DNA of 64,000 nucleotides from Parasutterella excrementihominis YIT 11859 (lineage in GTDB: Bacteria; Pseudomonadota; Gammaproteobacteria; Burkholderiales; Burkholderiaceae_F). The stretch spans positions 1-64,000 of the forward strand of contig NZ_GL883719.1 of assembly GCF_000205025.1 (NCBI RefSeq). The letters run 5' to 3'. The notes under the pieces are model-generated. The model saw only the letters and a list, made by a program, of their open reading frames with translations, searched no databases and was not told the origin of the DNA. This document shows positions 9,525 to 17,482 of the stretch, piece after piece. Positions within the stretch are counted from its first letter, which is position 1. Each line of letters begins with the position of its first letter. The position numbers were made by a program, and so were the translations under genes.

Positions 9525-9956
9525 GTGTTTTCTATGATTTATTTGTGGCTGATCGGAGCCGTCGTATTAGCCGGCGCCGACATTCTTCTCGGCACGATCT
9601 ACCTGCTCATTATTGCTGCAGCCGCATTGGCCGCCTTTATCTTTGCTTTGATCGGAGCGGGAATACTGTTTCAGCTGCTCGCGTTTGCCGTCTTTGCCAT
9701 TGCCGGCTGCGTTTATCTGTCCTATCGGAAAAGGAAAAACTCCGTAAGCACGGATGCCGACCATTTGCAGCACATCAACGACGGACACTCCGTCGAAGTC
9801 AAGGAATGGAAAAAAAACGGCAAAGCTCGAGTTTTCTATCGCGGAACCGTCTGGGATGCCAAACCGGAAAAAGGTTCACCGATGGTTCCCGGCCTTTGGG
9901 AGATCGTCGGGATGAGCGGAAATACTTTAATTATCAAACTCAAACAGGAGAAATAA
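9525..9956 (+). CDS. NfeD-family membrane protein
   Basis: A 143-residue NfeD-like protein with two to three membrane helices at about 5-65 and a soluble C-terminal OB-fold-like domain (VEVKEWKKNGKARVFYRGTVWDAKP, then LIIKLKQEK). NfeD proteins are partners of SPFH/stomatin proteins in bacterial membranes, and one is encoded directly downstream here. I start at GTG 9525, eight bases after AAGGAG (9511-9516); ATG 9534 would leave that site too far away. The gap to the SPFH gene is 1 bp. Confidence 0.88.
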   Translation: MFSMIYLWLIGAVVLAGADILLGTIYLLIIAAAALAAFIFALIGAGILFQLLAFAVFAIAGCVYLSYRKRKNSVSTDADHLQHINDGHSVEVKEWKKNGKARVFYRGTVWDAKPEKGSPMVPGLWEIVGMSGNTLIIKLKQEK

Positions 9957-9957
9957 T

Positions 9958-10923
9958 ATGGAAGCAATCGGAGGGTTCGCCGTATTCATCATGGTGCTGG
10001 CAGTCTTTGCCGTCATCTTCATTGCCAAATCGGTTCGCGTCGTTCCACAGCAGGAAGCCTGGGTCGTCGAACGATTTGGAAAATTTCATACCGTGCTTCA
10101 GCCGGGTCTGAATTTCATCATTCCGATTATCGACCGCGTTGCCTATCGCCAGACGCTCAAAGAAATTCCAATGGATACATCGAGCCAAATCTGCATTACC
10201 AAAGACAACACTCAGCTGCAAGTGGACGGTGTCCTCTACTTCCAGGTCACCAATCCGGAACTTGCCAGCTACGGAACATCCGACTTCGTGATGGCCATTA
10301 CACAACTTGCCCAGACTTCTCTCAGAAGCGTCATCGGCACGATGTCGCTCGATAAAACGTTCGAGGAACGCGAAGAGATCAACGCAAGAGTTGTTCAGGC
10401 GGTAGACGAAGCCGCTCAGACCTGGGGCGTGAAAGTCCTCCGTTATGAAATTAAGGATCTGACGCCGCCGAAAGAAATTCTGCGCGCGATGCAGCTGCAG
10501 ATTACGGCAGAGCGCGAAAAACGCGCTGTCATTGCCACTTCGGAAGGCCAGAAGCAAAAAGAAATCAATATTGCAGAAGGCGAAAGAGCGGCCATGATCG
10601 CCCAATCCGAAGGCGAGAAACAAGCCGCGATTAACAAGGCGGAAGGTGAAGCCCGCGCGATTGAAGCCGTCGCCAAGGCTCAAGCTGAGGCCATTCGTGC
10701 CGTTGCACAGGCTATCAGCCAGCCGCAAGGCATGCAGGCCGTCAATCTGCAAGTCGCGGAAAAGTACGTGGAAGCTTTCGGAAAAATTGCTAAGGAAGGT
10801 AATACGCTGCTTCTTCCGGCCAATCTCGCCGACATGGGCTCGATGGTCGCTTCAGCGATGACGATCATCCGCGAGCAAAACGGTAAGCCGGCCGCCGCCC
10901 CGGCCATCCCCAAGGTCGAATAA
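9958..10923 (+). CDS. SPFH/stomatin-like protein (QmcA family)
   Basis: A 321-residue membrane-anchored SPFH protein. One N-terminal membrane helix (about 6-26) is followed by the SPFH domain (VRVVPQQEAWVVERFGKFHTV through the conserved DLTPPKEI near 165), then a long coiled coil rich in AEGE/SEGEKQ repeats (about 175-240). Family members form large cages at the inner membrane and associate with proteases such as FtsH. AGGAG lies seven bases before the ATG. The NfeD gene immediately upstream is the expected partner. Confidence 0.93.
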   Translation: MEAIGGFAVFIMVLAVFAVIFIAKSVRVVPQQEAWVVERFGKFHTVLQPGLNFIIPIIDRVAYRQTLKEIPMDTSSQICITKDNTQLQVDGVLYFQVTNPELASYGTSDFVMAITQLAQTSLRSVIGTMSLDKTFEEREEINARVVQAVDEAAQTWGVKVLRYEIKDLTPPKEILRAMQLQITAEREKRAVIATSEGQKQKEINIAEGERAAMIAQSEGEKQAAINKAEGEARAIEAVAKAQAEAIRAVAQAISQPQGMQAVNLQVAEKYVEAFGKIAKEGNTLLLPANLADMGSMVASAMTIIREQNGKPAAAPAIPKVE

Positions 10924-10971
10924 GACGCCTATACGAAAATGCCCAGGAGCTTACGCTACCGGGCGAAATCT

Positions 10972-11048
10972 TGGTAGGCACAATTGGACTCGAACCAACG
11001 ACCCCCACCATGTCAAGGTGATGCTCTAACCAGCTGAGCTATGTGCCT
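10972..11048 (-). tRNA. tRNA-Val(GAC), copy 1
   Basis: A 77-nt tRNA with encoded CCA. Acceptor stem AGGCACA/TGTGCCT, D arm AGCTCAGCTGGTTAGAGC, T loop TTCGAGT. The anticodon stem TCACC/GGTGG encloses TTGACAT, giving anticodon GAC for valine codons GUC/GUU. Nearly identical to the next tRNA, differing only in the acceptor region (A-U versus G-type change near position 11043). Confidence 0.95.
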
Positions 11049-11102
11049 AAAATTGTCGTCTCTCAACTCGAGACAGCTTCTTCAAACCAAAACAAGAGGT
11101 TT

Positions 11103-11179
11103 TGGTAGGCACGATTGGACTCGAACCAACGACCCCCACCATGTCAAGGTGATGCTCTAACCAGCTGAGCTACGTGCCT
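11103..11179 (-). tRNA. tRNA-Val(GAC), copy 2
   Basis: The second 77-nt valine tRNA, anticodon GAC, with the same arms as copy 1 and a one-pair difference in the acceptor stem (AGGCACG/CGTGCCT). It is the upstream member of the minus-strand pair, 54 bp from copy 1, so both are probably processed from one transcript. Confidence 0.95.
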
Positions 11180-11246
11180 GAAGAAGTCGAAACTATACAG
11201 TCATTTTTTTAGTTGTGCAAGTCGAACGCAAGGCTGTTGCAAACTC

Positions 11247-13358
11247 TTACGTTCTTCTTGCTGAAAACACGCCTTTAACTTCGCGAATAGCGGCCAAAGT
11301 ACGGTTCAAATCGTCCTTGCCGTGAATTTCGATCGTGAATGTCATATGCACGTCGCCCTTGACGCGAACCGTCTGCATCGCAGAAATACTCTGTTTTTCT
11401 CGAGAAAGGATTTCAGAGATATCTTTAAGCAAGCCCATCCGGTCGGCTGCGATCACCAAAATCTGGACCGGGAAGACGGACGATTCATCCTGAGTCCAGG
11501 AGACTTCAATCAGACGATCTCTGCCCTCTTCGTCCAACGAACGAATGTTCGGGCAGTCGGCGCGGTGAACCGTTACGCCGCGTCCGCGTGTCACGAAACC
11601 GACGATCTCATCCGGGGGTACCGGATGGCAGCAACGAGCCAGTTGAGTCAGCAGTGAGTCGACGCCTACCACCAGAATCTTGCCTTTCTCGTGCTCGGAG
11701 GTTTTCTTAGGCGCTGCCGGTTCCAGCTTTTCCTCTTCCTGCGGGTTCTTCTGCGGACGAGGCGCTAAAACGTTTTCGATCGCTTTCTGACCAAGTTCGT
11801 CTTTTCCGGCAGCCAAACACAGGTCATCAACGGTGTTGAAACCTAAACGCTTAGCCAAATCTTCGAGCTTGACAGCGGTTTTACCCAAGCGCGCCAAGTC
11901 CTTGTCGATTTTTTCTCGGCCTGCCGTAAGTGCCTGCTCCATTTCCTGAGCATTGAACCACTGACGGACCTTCGTGCGGGATCTCGGAGAAGCCGTAAAG
12001 CCTAAGTCCGGGTTTAACCAGTCTCGGCTCGGAGCACCGACTTTGGCCGCAATAATCTCAACTGTTTGGCCGCTCTGAAGTTTGGTATTCAGTGGAACCA
12101 TCACACCGTCAACTTTGGCGCCGCGGCAGCGGTGGCCGAGTTCGGTATGCAGAAGGTAGGCGAAATCGATCGGCGTACTGCCGGCAGGAAGATCAAGGAC
12201 TTTGCCCTGCGGCGTCAGAACGTAGATATGTTCGTCTTTAGCGGCTTCCGGCGTCGGAGCAGCCTGAACGTCACTCTTCCAAGCCAGCATCTGGCGCAGC
12301 CAAGCCACACGATCTTCTTCGTGTTCTCCGGCCTTGCGTTTGGAGCCTTCTTTGTAACGCCAATGTGCGGCCACACCGAGTTCTGCGAACTCGTGCATCG
12401 CACGGGTTCGGATCTGGATCTCGAGCGGTTTTCCTCTGGAGCCCACAATCACGGTATGCAAAGACTGATAACCGTTGGGTTTCGGTTTTGCGATGTAATC
12501 GTCGAATTCTTTAGAGAGAACTTCGAAAGATTCCTGAATCAGCGAAAGCGTCTCATAACATTTTTCGACCGAATCCACGATGATGCGGATCGCTCGCACG
12601 TCGAAGAGCTGTTCGAACTTCAGGTTCTTCTTGCACATCTTCTTCCAGATGGAATAGATGTGTTTCGGACGTCCGGAAACCGAAGCCTGAATACCTCGAG
12701 AAGCCAGCAATGCCTGAATTCTGCGCACGGCTTCCTGAATAGAAGCAACACGTTCTTCACGGGTTTCTTCAAGGTTATTGGCAATCGTGTGGAAAACTTC
12801 AGGTTCGGTAAAGCGCAGAGACAGATCTTCGAGCTCCCATTTCATCTGCCAAATACCTAAGCGGTTGGCAAGCGGAGCGTAAAGCGCCAAAGTCTCGGCA
12901 CCGTATTCTTTTGCACCCGGAGCTTTGGTTGCTGCGAAGTAACGCAGCGTCTGAAGACGCGAAGCCAAACGCAGCAGTACCACGCGAAGGTCGGTACACA
13001 GAGCAAGCAGCAGACGGCGTACGGCGTCAGGCTGCTGACTGATGCGAGCCTCTCCCTCACGGGAGCGGGCTTTTTCGCTCACGTCAATAACGACTTTAAG
13101 ATTTGCGACGAGTTCGCAGACTTGTCTGCCGAAGTGCTTGGTCAGCCATTCCTTCGGATTTTTGAGCTGGTTCCAAACACAAAAAAGATAAGCTGCAGCC
13201 AGGAGGTCATCGTCATCGCGAATGCCGCGAAGGATATCCACGACGCCCTCGGCATGAGCCATTACGGACTCGCCTGTGAAAAGTTTCTGACCCTCGTAAA
13301 GAGGCTCAATGATACGACGGACATCAGCCAAATTAAGAGTCGGAGCAGATTCTTCCAT
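11247..13358 (-). CDS. relA: RelA-type (p)ppGpp synthetase
   Basis: A 703-residue long RSH protein that makes the stringent-response alarmone from GTP/GDP and ATP on stalled ribosomes. The N-terminal hydrolase domain has lost its catalytic HD pair (AAAYLFCVWNQL in its place, residues about 54-65), while the synthetase has the acidic EFDD motif (about 284) that marks RelA rather than the RxKD of bifunctional Rel/SpoT, followed by KPKPNGYQSLHT. Then come TGS (HIYVLTPQGKVLDLP), a conserved Cys-His region (ARCCHPVPPDE, VHRADCPNI) and a C-terminal ACT domain. ATG 13358 is preferred; the frame is also open from TTG 13376. A separate SpoT should exist elsewhere. Confidence 0.95.
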   Translation of the reverse strand: MEESAPTLNLADVRRIIEPLYEGQKLFTGESVMAHAEGVVDILRGIRDDDDLLAAAYLFCVWNQLKNPKEWLTKHFGRQVCELVANLKVVIDVSEKARSREGEARISQQPDAVRRLLLALCTDLRVVLLRLASRLQTLRYFAATKAPGAKEYGAETLALYAPLANRLGIWQMKWELEDLSLRFTEPEVFHTIANNLEETREERVASIQEAVRRIQALLASRGIQASVSGRPKHIYSIWKKMCKKNLKFEQLFDVRAIRIIVDSVEKCYETLSLIQESFEVLSKEFDDYIAKPKPNGYQSLHTVIVGSRGKPLEIQIRTRAMHEFAELGVAAHWRYKEGSKRKAGEHEEDRVAWLRQMLAWKSDVQAAPTPEAAKDEHIYVLTPQGKVLDLPAGSTPIDFAYLLHTELGHRCRGAKVDGVMVPLNTKLQSGQTVEIIAAKVGAPSRDWLNPDLGFTASPRSRTKVRQWFNAQEMEQALTAGREKIDKDLARLGKTAVKLEDLAKRLGFNTVDDLCLAAGKDELGQKAIENVLAPRPQKNPQEEEKLEPAAPKKTSEHEKGKILVVGVDSLLTQLARCCHPVPPDEIVGFVTRGRGVTVHRADCPNIRSLDEEGRDRLIEVSWTQDESSVFPVQILVIAADRMGLLKDISEILSREKQSISAMQTVRVKGDVHMTFTIEIHGKDDLNRTLAAIREVKGVFSARRT

Positions 13359-13464
13359 TCTTTTACCACTAAACAAAAGAAGGCAGTCCTGATACAGAAA
13401 CCACCTTCTACAAAAGGATGCGTAATTTTACCGAATCTGTCTGATTTGTCTAAATTTCGGCGCG

Positions 13465-13821
13465 TTAATCCACTACAACTGCGACTGTTGAAATCTGTAC
13501 TTTCCAAGACGGATCGGGAAGTGCAGACTCGAGGACGGATCGGGCCGGGGGATTGGTTTTGCTCACCCATTCTTCCCAAGCCTGATTCATCTCGGAAAAG
13601 TAGCCCATATTCGACAAGTAGACAGTGCAGCGAAGAATATGTTCTTTGTCCGACCCGGCTTTGGCCAACAGGTCGTCAATGGTTTTGAGAACTTCTGCGG
13701 TCTGTACTTTCGGATCTCGGTTACGGGCTAAATCCACTTGTCCGGAGATATAGACCACTCCGTCGCAGACCACCGCTTCACTGAAGCGGCGTCCGGGCTC
13801 GATACGTTTAATCTCGGGCAT
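13465..13821 (-). CDS. RidA-family enamine/imine deaminase-like protein
   Basis: A 118-residue YjgF/RidA/UK114 protein of normal length. RidA members trimerise and hydrolyse reactive enamine/imine intermediates released by PLP enzymes. The family signature is present as VYISGQVDL and the segment PARSVLESALPD, including the arginine that binds the substrate carboxylate in active members. It is the third gene of an apparent operon with the ACT-domain protein and UPF0210 protein, lying 15 bp after the latter. The pairing hints at removal of reactive intermediates made by that unknown pathway, which is inference. Confidence 0.9.
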   Translation of the reverse strand: MPEIKRIEPGRRFSEAVVCDGVVYISGQVDLARNRDPKVQTAEVLKTIDDLLAKAGSDKEHILRCTVYLSNMGYFSEMNQAWEEWVSKTNPPARSVLESALPDPSWKVQISTVAVVVD

Positions 13822-13836
13822 ATTGGTTTCCTTCTC

Positions 13837-15210
13837 TTAGTTCTTGAAGCTGTGAATCGGGGCCGGGATGCGTCCGCCGCGGTTGATGAAGCCAGCCGCC
13901 GAACCCTTTTGAACGGCCATAATATCGGCGCCGCCGAGCAGACCGCCGAATTCTGCACGTTCACCGACGGTCTTGCCGGGAACAGGAATCAAACGGACAG
14001 CCGTGGTCTTGGCATTGATCATACCGATGGCGCTTTCATCGGCAATGATGGCGGAGATTACGTCAGCCGGTGTGTCGCCCGGGATCGCGATCATATCGAG
14101 GCCGACAGAGCAAACGCAGGTCATGGCTTCGAGTTTTTCGAGTGTCAGGAGGCCTTTAGCGGCGGCATCGGCAATGGCCGCATCTTCACTCACGGGAATG
14201 AAGGCGCCGGAGAGTCCGCCGACGGAAGAGGAAGCAAAGACACCGCCCTTCTTCACGGCATCGTTCAGCATGGCGAGCACAGCAGTAGAGCCCGGGGCTC
14301 CGATAGAGGACAAACCGACGCTCTGGAAGATTTCACCGACAGAGTCGCCGACCTCAGGTGTCGGGGCCAGAGACAGGTCAGCCACACCGAAAGGCAGATT
14401 CATTTTTTCGGCAACTTCGGTGCCGATCAGCTGACCGACCTTCGTTACCTTAAAGGCAGTGGTCTTAATGATTTCAGCAATTTCTGTGATTGAGACCTGC
14501 TCGCCTCTTCTGCGAACGGCGCGGTCAATTGCTTTTTTCACAACGCCCGGACCGGAAACACCGACGCTGATCACGGCATCGGCTTCGCCGACGCCCAGAT
14601 AACCGCCGGCCATGAAAGGCACATCTTCCGGGATATTGCAGAAGACAACCAGCTTGCAGCAGCCGAGACCGTCGCGATCAGCAGTTGCGGCAGCAACATC
14701 CAGCACTCTGTGGCCCATCAGCTTCACTGCATCCATATTGATGCCGGTGCGGGTGCGCCCGACGTTGATGGAAGAGCAAACGTGATTGGTTGTTGCCAAA
14801 GCTTCGGGCAGCGCGTCAATCAGGTTTCTTTCTCCCGGAGTAATGCCTTTTTCGACCAAGGCACCGAAGCCGCCTAAGAAGTCAACGCCGGCGTCGGTGG
14901 CGCAGTCATCTAAAAGTTTGCAGACTTTGACCATCTGATCGCGGCTGTATCCGGCACAGACGGTTCCGATCGGAGAGACCGTAATACGTTTATTAACAAC
15001 GGGAATACCATAGCGGTCGCCGACTTCGTTGCAGATGGCAACGAGGTTCTTAGCATGGCGATTAATTTTGGAGCGGACGCGATAAGCGAAAGTTTCGAAG
15101 TTATCGCTTGCGCAATCGAATAAGTTCAAGCCCAGGGTCACGGTACGAACATCCAAATGTTCGCTTCTGAGCATATCCAGCGTGGAGATGACCTCGCGTT
15201 CTGTAAGCAT
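13837..15210 (-). CDS. UPF0210 / DUF711 PFL-fold family protein
   Basis: A 457-residue protein matching the UPF0210 family along its length (starts with EREVISTLDMLRSEHLDVRTVTLGLNL, ends with RGGRIPAPIHSFKN). The family is conserved in many anaerobic and gut bacteria; structures show a fold related to glycyl-radical enzymes, but the reaction is unknown. No radical-SAM activase is nearby and I see no classical glycyl-radical motif, so I do not call it a radical enzyme. It follows the ACT-domain gene by 20 bp, the usual family pairing, and precedes a RidA gene. Confidence 0.92.
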   Translation of the reverse strand: MLTEREVISTLDMLRSEHLDVRTVTLGLNLFDCASDNFETFAYRVRSKINRHAKNLVAICNEVGDRYGIPVVNKRITVSPIGTVCAGYSRDQMVKVCKLLDDCATDAGVDFLGGFGALVEKGITPGERNLIDALPEALATTNHVCSSINVGRTRTGINMDAVKLMGHRVLDVAAATADRDGLGCCKLVVFCNIPEDVPFMAGGYLGVGEADAVISVGVSGPGVVKKAIDRAVRRRGEQVSITEIAEIIKTTAFKVTKVGQLIGTEVAEKMNLPFGVADLSLAPTPEVGDSVGEIFQSVGLSSIGAPGSTAVLAMLNDAVKKGGVFASSSVGGLSGAFIPVSEDAAIADAAAKGLLTLEKLEAMTCVCSVGLDMIAIPGDTPADVISAIIADESAIGMINAKTTAVRLIPVPGKTVGERAEFGGLLGGADIMAVQKGSAAGFINRGGRIPAPIHSFKN

Positions 15211-15230
15211 TTGATTTATTCCTTTTTGAA

Positions 15231-15812
15231 TTAAGCGATAGACACACGATGAACCGCTTCAAAAATTCTGCGGTGCTGCATGCTCATGGAAAGATGACGG
15301 TCGTGGGCGATATCGGAAAGTGTTCTGCTCAGAGCCTTTCTGTCCACTTCGGGAGGAACCGTGACTTCAAACACCAGAAGAACACGCGGCTGCGGCAGAG
15401 GGTTGCCGGCATCGTCCAGTTTTACTTCAATTGTTCTGAAACTGTCGATGTTGATGCGGCCTTCATAAAACACTCTGGTAAACGCCGTCAGAATATCCCT
15501 GCTGTCGGTACCGTCCACAGTCAGAACGAACGGTTCGCCTTGGGTAACGGTAGCTTCGCCCGGAACGTAATCGCGGACGAGGACGGACATATCGAAGCCT
15601 TTGCCCCTCAGTGCTTCTTTAATAATCTTTGCGACTTCGTCGTCGCCAACACTCTCCGGCTTATCCACGATCATGATGGCGGAGTATTCATTTCTCACCG
15701 TCGTTTGATCCATATCGATGATGGAACAGCCGAGTTTGTTTAGAGTATCGGAGGTTGTGTAAACAACACCGAAGCTGTCGGGACCGGTGACAGCCACTAA
15801 AATTCGCTTCAC
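15231..15812 (-). CDS. ACT-domain protein (UPF0237/GcvR-like)
   Basis: A 193-residue protein with two ACT-type regulatory modules: one at about 3-85 (RILVAVTGPDSFGVVYTTSDTLNKLGC, a classic ACT opening) and one at about 95-180. ACT domains bind small ligands, often amino acids. Usual UPF0237 proteins are about 90 residues with one ACT, so this is a double-length form resembling GcvR. It is the first gene of the ACT-UPF0210-RidA operon and probably senses the metabolite handled by the UPF0210 protein. The 167-bp upstream gap to tatD contains no other gene. Confidence 0.88.
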   Translation of the reverse strand: MKRILVAVTGPDSFGVVYTTSDTLNKLGCSIIDMDQTTVRNEYSAIMIVDKPESVGDDEVAKIIKEALRGKGFDMSVLVRDYVPGEATVTQGEPFVLTVDGTDSRDILTAFTRVFYEGRINIDSFRTIEVKLDDAGNPLPQPRVLLVFEVTVPPEVDRKALSRTLSDIAHDRHLSMSMQHRRIFEAVHRVSIA

Positions 15813-15979
15813 GTTAATTTCCTAAAAGAATGAGTTTTGCCGCAGACTCGGATGTCATTTCCGATCTTGGCAATTTATAAGGACGAATTCTCCCGACTCG
15901 GCGACCGTAATCGTCGAGACAGTCTTTATATTAGCCAAGCAAAAGCCCTCTTTTAGGAAACAAAATGACTTTTTTCGTC

Positions 15980-16792
15980 TCAGGAGGCGGAAATTAACAC
16001 TCCGAATTTCGGGATCGCTTTGAGTGTGTTTTGAATGCTCTGTTCCGAGATTTCTTCTATCGTCGTATTTCTTAATTCCGCAGCAACTGCGCCGTAACAG
16101 GCCGTGTCCGCAAGGGCGCTTTCGGGGTTCTCTTTGTTTTCTTCGCGCACCCAGCTCGGCGGCATATCCGGACAATCCGTCTCAAGTACCCAGGCGTCAT
16201 CCGGGAGTTCAGACAAGATTTTGCGGATGCGCTTAGAGCCGTCATAGGACACCGCTCCGCCGTAGCCCAGCTTAAAACCGTTCTGCAGAAAAACCTGTGC
16301 CTGGGCCATACTGCCGTTAAACGCATGAATGATGCCGAGCTGCGGGGGCAGACGGCGAATGTATTTAAGCACGATATCCATCGCTTCACGGCCGTGAAGA
16401 CTCAGGGGGAGACCATATTTGCGGGCAAGTTTTAACTGCGTGGAAAACACTTCTTCCTGAACGTCATGCGGAACGCTGCAGGCTGCAGAGAAATCCAGTC
16501 CGCACTCGCCTACCGCTGCCAGACGAGGATCTTCTCTGTGCTCTTCCAGAAAGGCTTCCAACGCTGTCAGATCTTCTTTCCAGGAGTATCCGATGTAAAG
16601 CGGATGAATGCCGCAGGCGTAGGCTTGATCATATTCATAGGCACAGCGCCGAGCCTCTTCCAGATTACTGACACCGCTGGCACACACCAAAGAAGAGACG
16701 ACGCCGACTTTGCGGGCCTCCGAAACTTCTTTTTTCTGCTGTTCTTCGGGAAGAACAAATAAGTGGTTATGGGTGTCAATCCAGCGAAGCAT
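15980..16792 (-). CDS. TatD-family metal-dependent hydrolase
   Basis: A 270-residue TIM-barrel hydrolase of the TatD family (3'-5' DNA/RNA exonuclease activity or D-aminoacyl-tRNA deacylation reported for members). Metal-binding residues are all visible: the N-terminal DTHNHL, GECGLDF, SLHGR, HAFNGS and the C-terminal ETDCPDMPP aspartate. Length is normal. It abuts lolD (0-bp gap), so it is likely translated from the lolC-lolD mRNA; the functional link is unclear. Confidence 0.92.
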   Translation of the reverse strand: MLRWIDTHNHLFVLPEEQQKKEVSEARKVGVVSSLVCASGVSNLEEARRCAYEYDQAYACGIHPLYIGYSWKEDLTALEAFLEEHREDPRLAAVGECGLDFSAACSVPHDVQEEVFSTQLKLARKYGLPLSLHGREAMDIVLKYIRRLPPQLGIIHAFNGSMAQAQVFLQNGFKLGYGGAVSYDGSKRIRKILSELPDDAWVLETDCPDMPPSWVREENKENPESALADTACYGAVAAELRNTTIEEISEQSIQNTLKAIPKFGVLISAS

Positions 16793-17482
16793 TTAGTTTT
16801 CCTCAGGCAAGATGCATCCGTTCTTTAAACGCACGACACGATCGCATCGCGCGGCAATATCCGGATCATGCGTCACAATGACCAAGGCAAGGCCCTGAGA
16901 GGACGACAATTTGAGCAGATAGTCGATAACGACTTCGGCCGTCTCACCGTCCAGGTTGCCGGTGGGCTCGTCGGCCAAAAGACACAGCGGAGAGCCGCTC
17001 ACGGCTCGGGCAATGGCGACACGCTGGCGTTCGCCGCCGGAAAGCTGACTCGGCAGATGATCCACGCGGTCGGCAAGACCCATGGCTTTGAGCAGGCTTT
17101 CCGCTCTTTTTTGCGCGACGGAAGCTTTTTCACGGCGGATTTTGAGCGGCATCGCCACGTTTTCCATGGCCGTAAATTCCGGCAGCAGATGGTGGAACTG
17201 ATACACAAAGCCGAGTTTGCGGTTGCGCAGCTCGGTTAAGCGCTGCTCGGAGAGTTCGGCGATGTTTTCTCCGCCGATTTCGATCAAACCTTTATCAAAA
17301 CGGTCCAGACCGCCGATGCACTGCAGGAGCGTTGTTTTACCAGAGCCGGATGTGCCCACGATTGCCACCGACTCGCCCTCGTGAACTTCCAGATTGACGT
17401 CTTTCAAAACATGCAAAAGTCGGCCGCCCTCTTTATAGCTTTTCTGCAGGCCGACAGCCTTTAATACGACGTTGTTATTCAT
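16793..17482 (-). CDS. lolD: Lipoprotein-releasing ABC transporter ATPase LolD
   Basis: A 229-residue ABC ATPase powering release of outer-membrane lipoproteins from the inner membrane to LolA. Walker A is GTSGSGKTTLLQ, the signature is LSGGERQRVAIARA and Walker B is CLLADEPTGNLDG. FVYQFHHLLPEFTAMENVAMPL is characteristic of LolD/MacB-type ATPases. It overlaps the end of the permease gene by 8 bp, the usual lolC-lolD order. Confidence 0.97.
   Translation of the reverse strand: MNNNVVLKAVGLQKSYKEGGRLLHVLKDVNLEVHEGESVAIVGTSGSGKTTLLQCIGGLDRFDKGLIEIGGENIAELSEQRLTELRNRKLGFVYQFHHLLPEFTAMENVAMPLKIRREKASVAQKRAESLLKAMGLADRVDHLPSQLSGGERQRVAIARAVSGSPLCLLADEPTGNLDGETAEVVIDYLLKLSSSQGLALVIVTHDPDIAARCDRVVRLKNGCILPEEN

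Noticed and set aside
9940-10752. 270-codon open frame antisense to the SPFH gene
   Set aside because: Shadow of the repetitive coiled-coil region; no start signal or homology.
10972-11179. Attachment site or duplication scar at the twin tRNA-Val genes
   Set aside because: No integrase, truncated tRNA copy or foreign block next to it; tandem tRNA genes are ordinary.
12066-12860. 264-codon open frame antisense to relA
   Set aside because: Shadow frame without ribosome-binding site.
15813-15979. Riboswitch upstream of the ACT operon
   Set aside because: The 167-bp gap shows no long stem or terminator arrangement and matches no known aptamer that I recognise.
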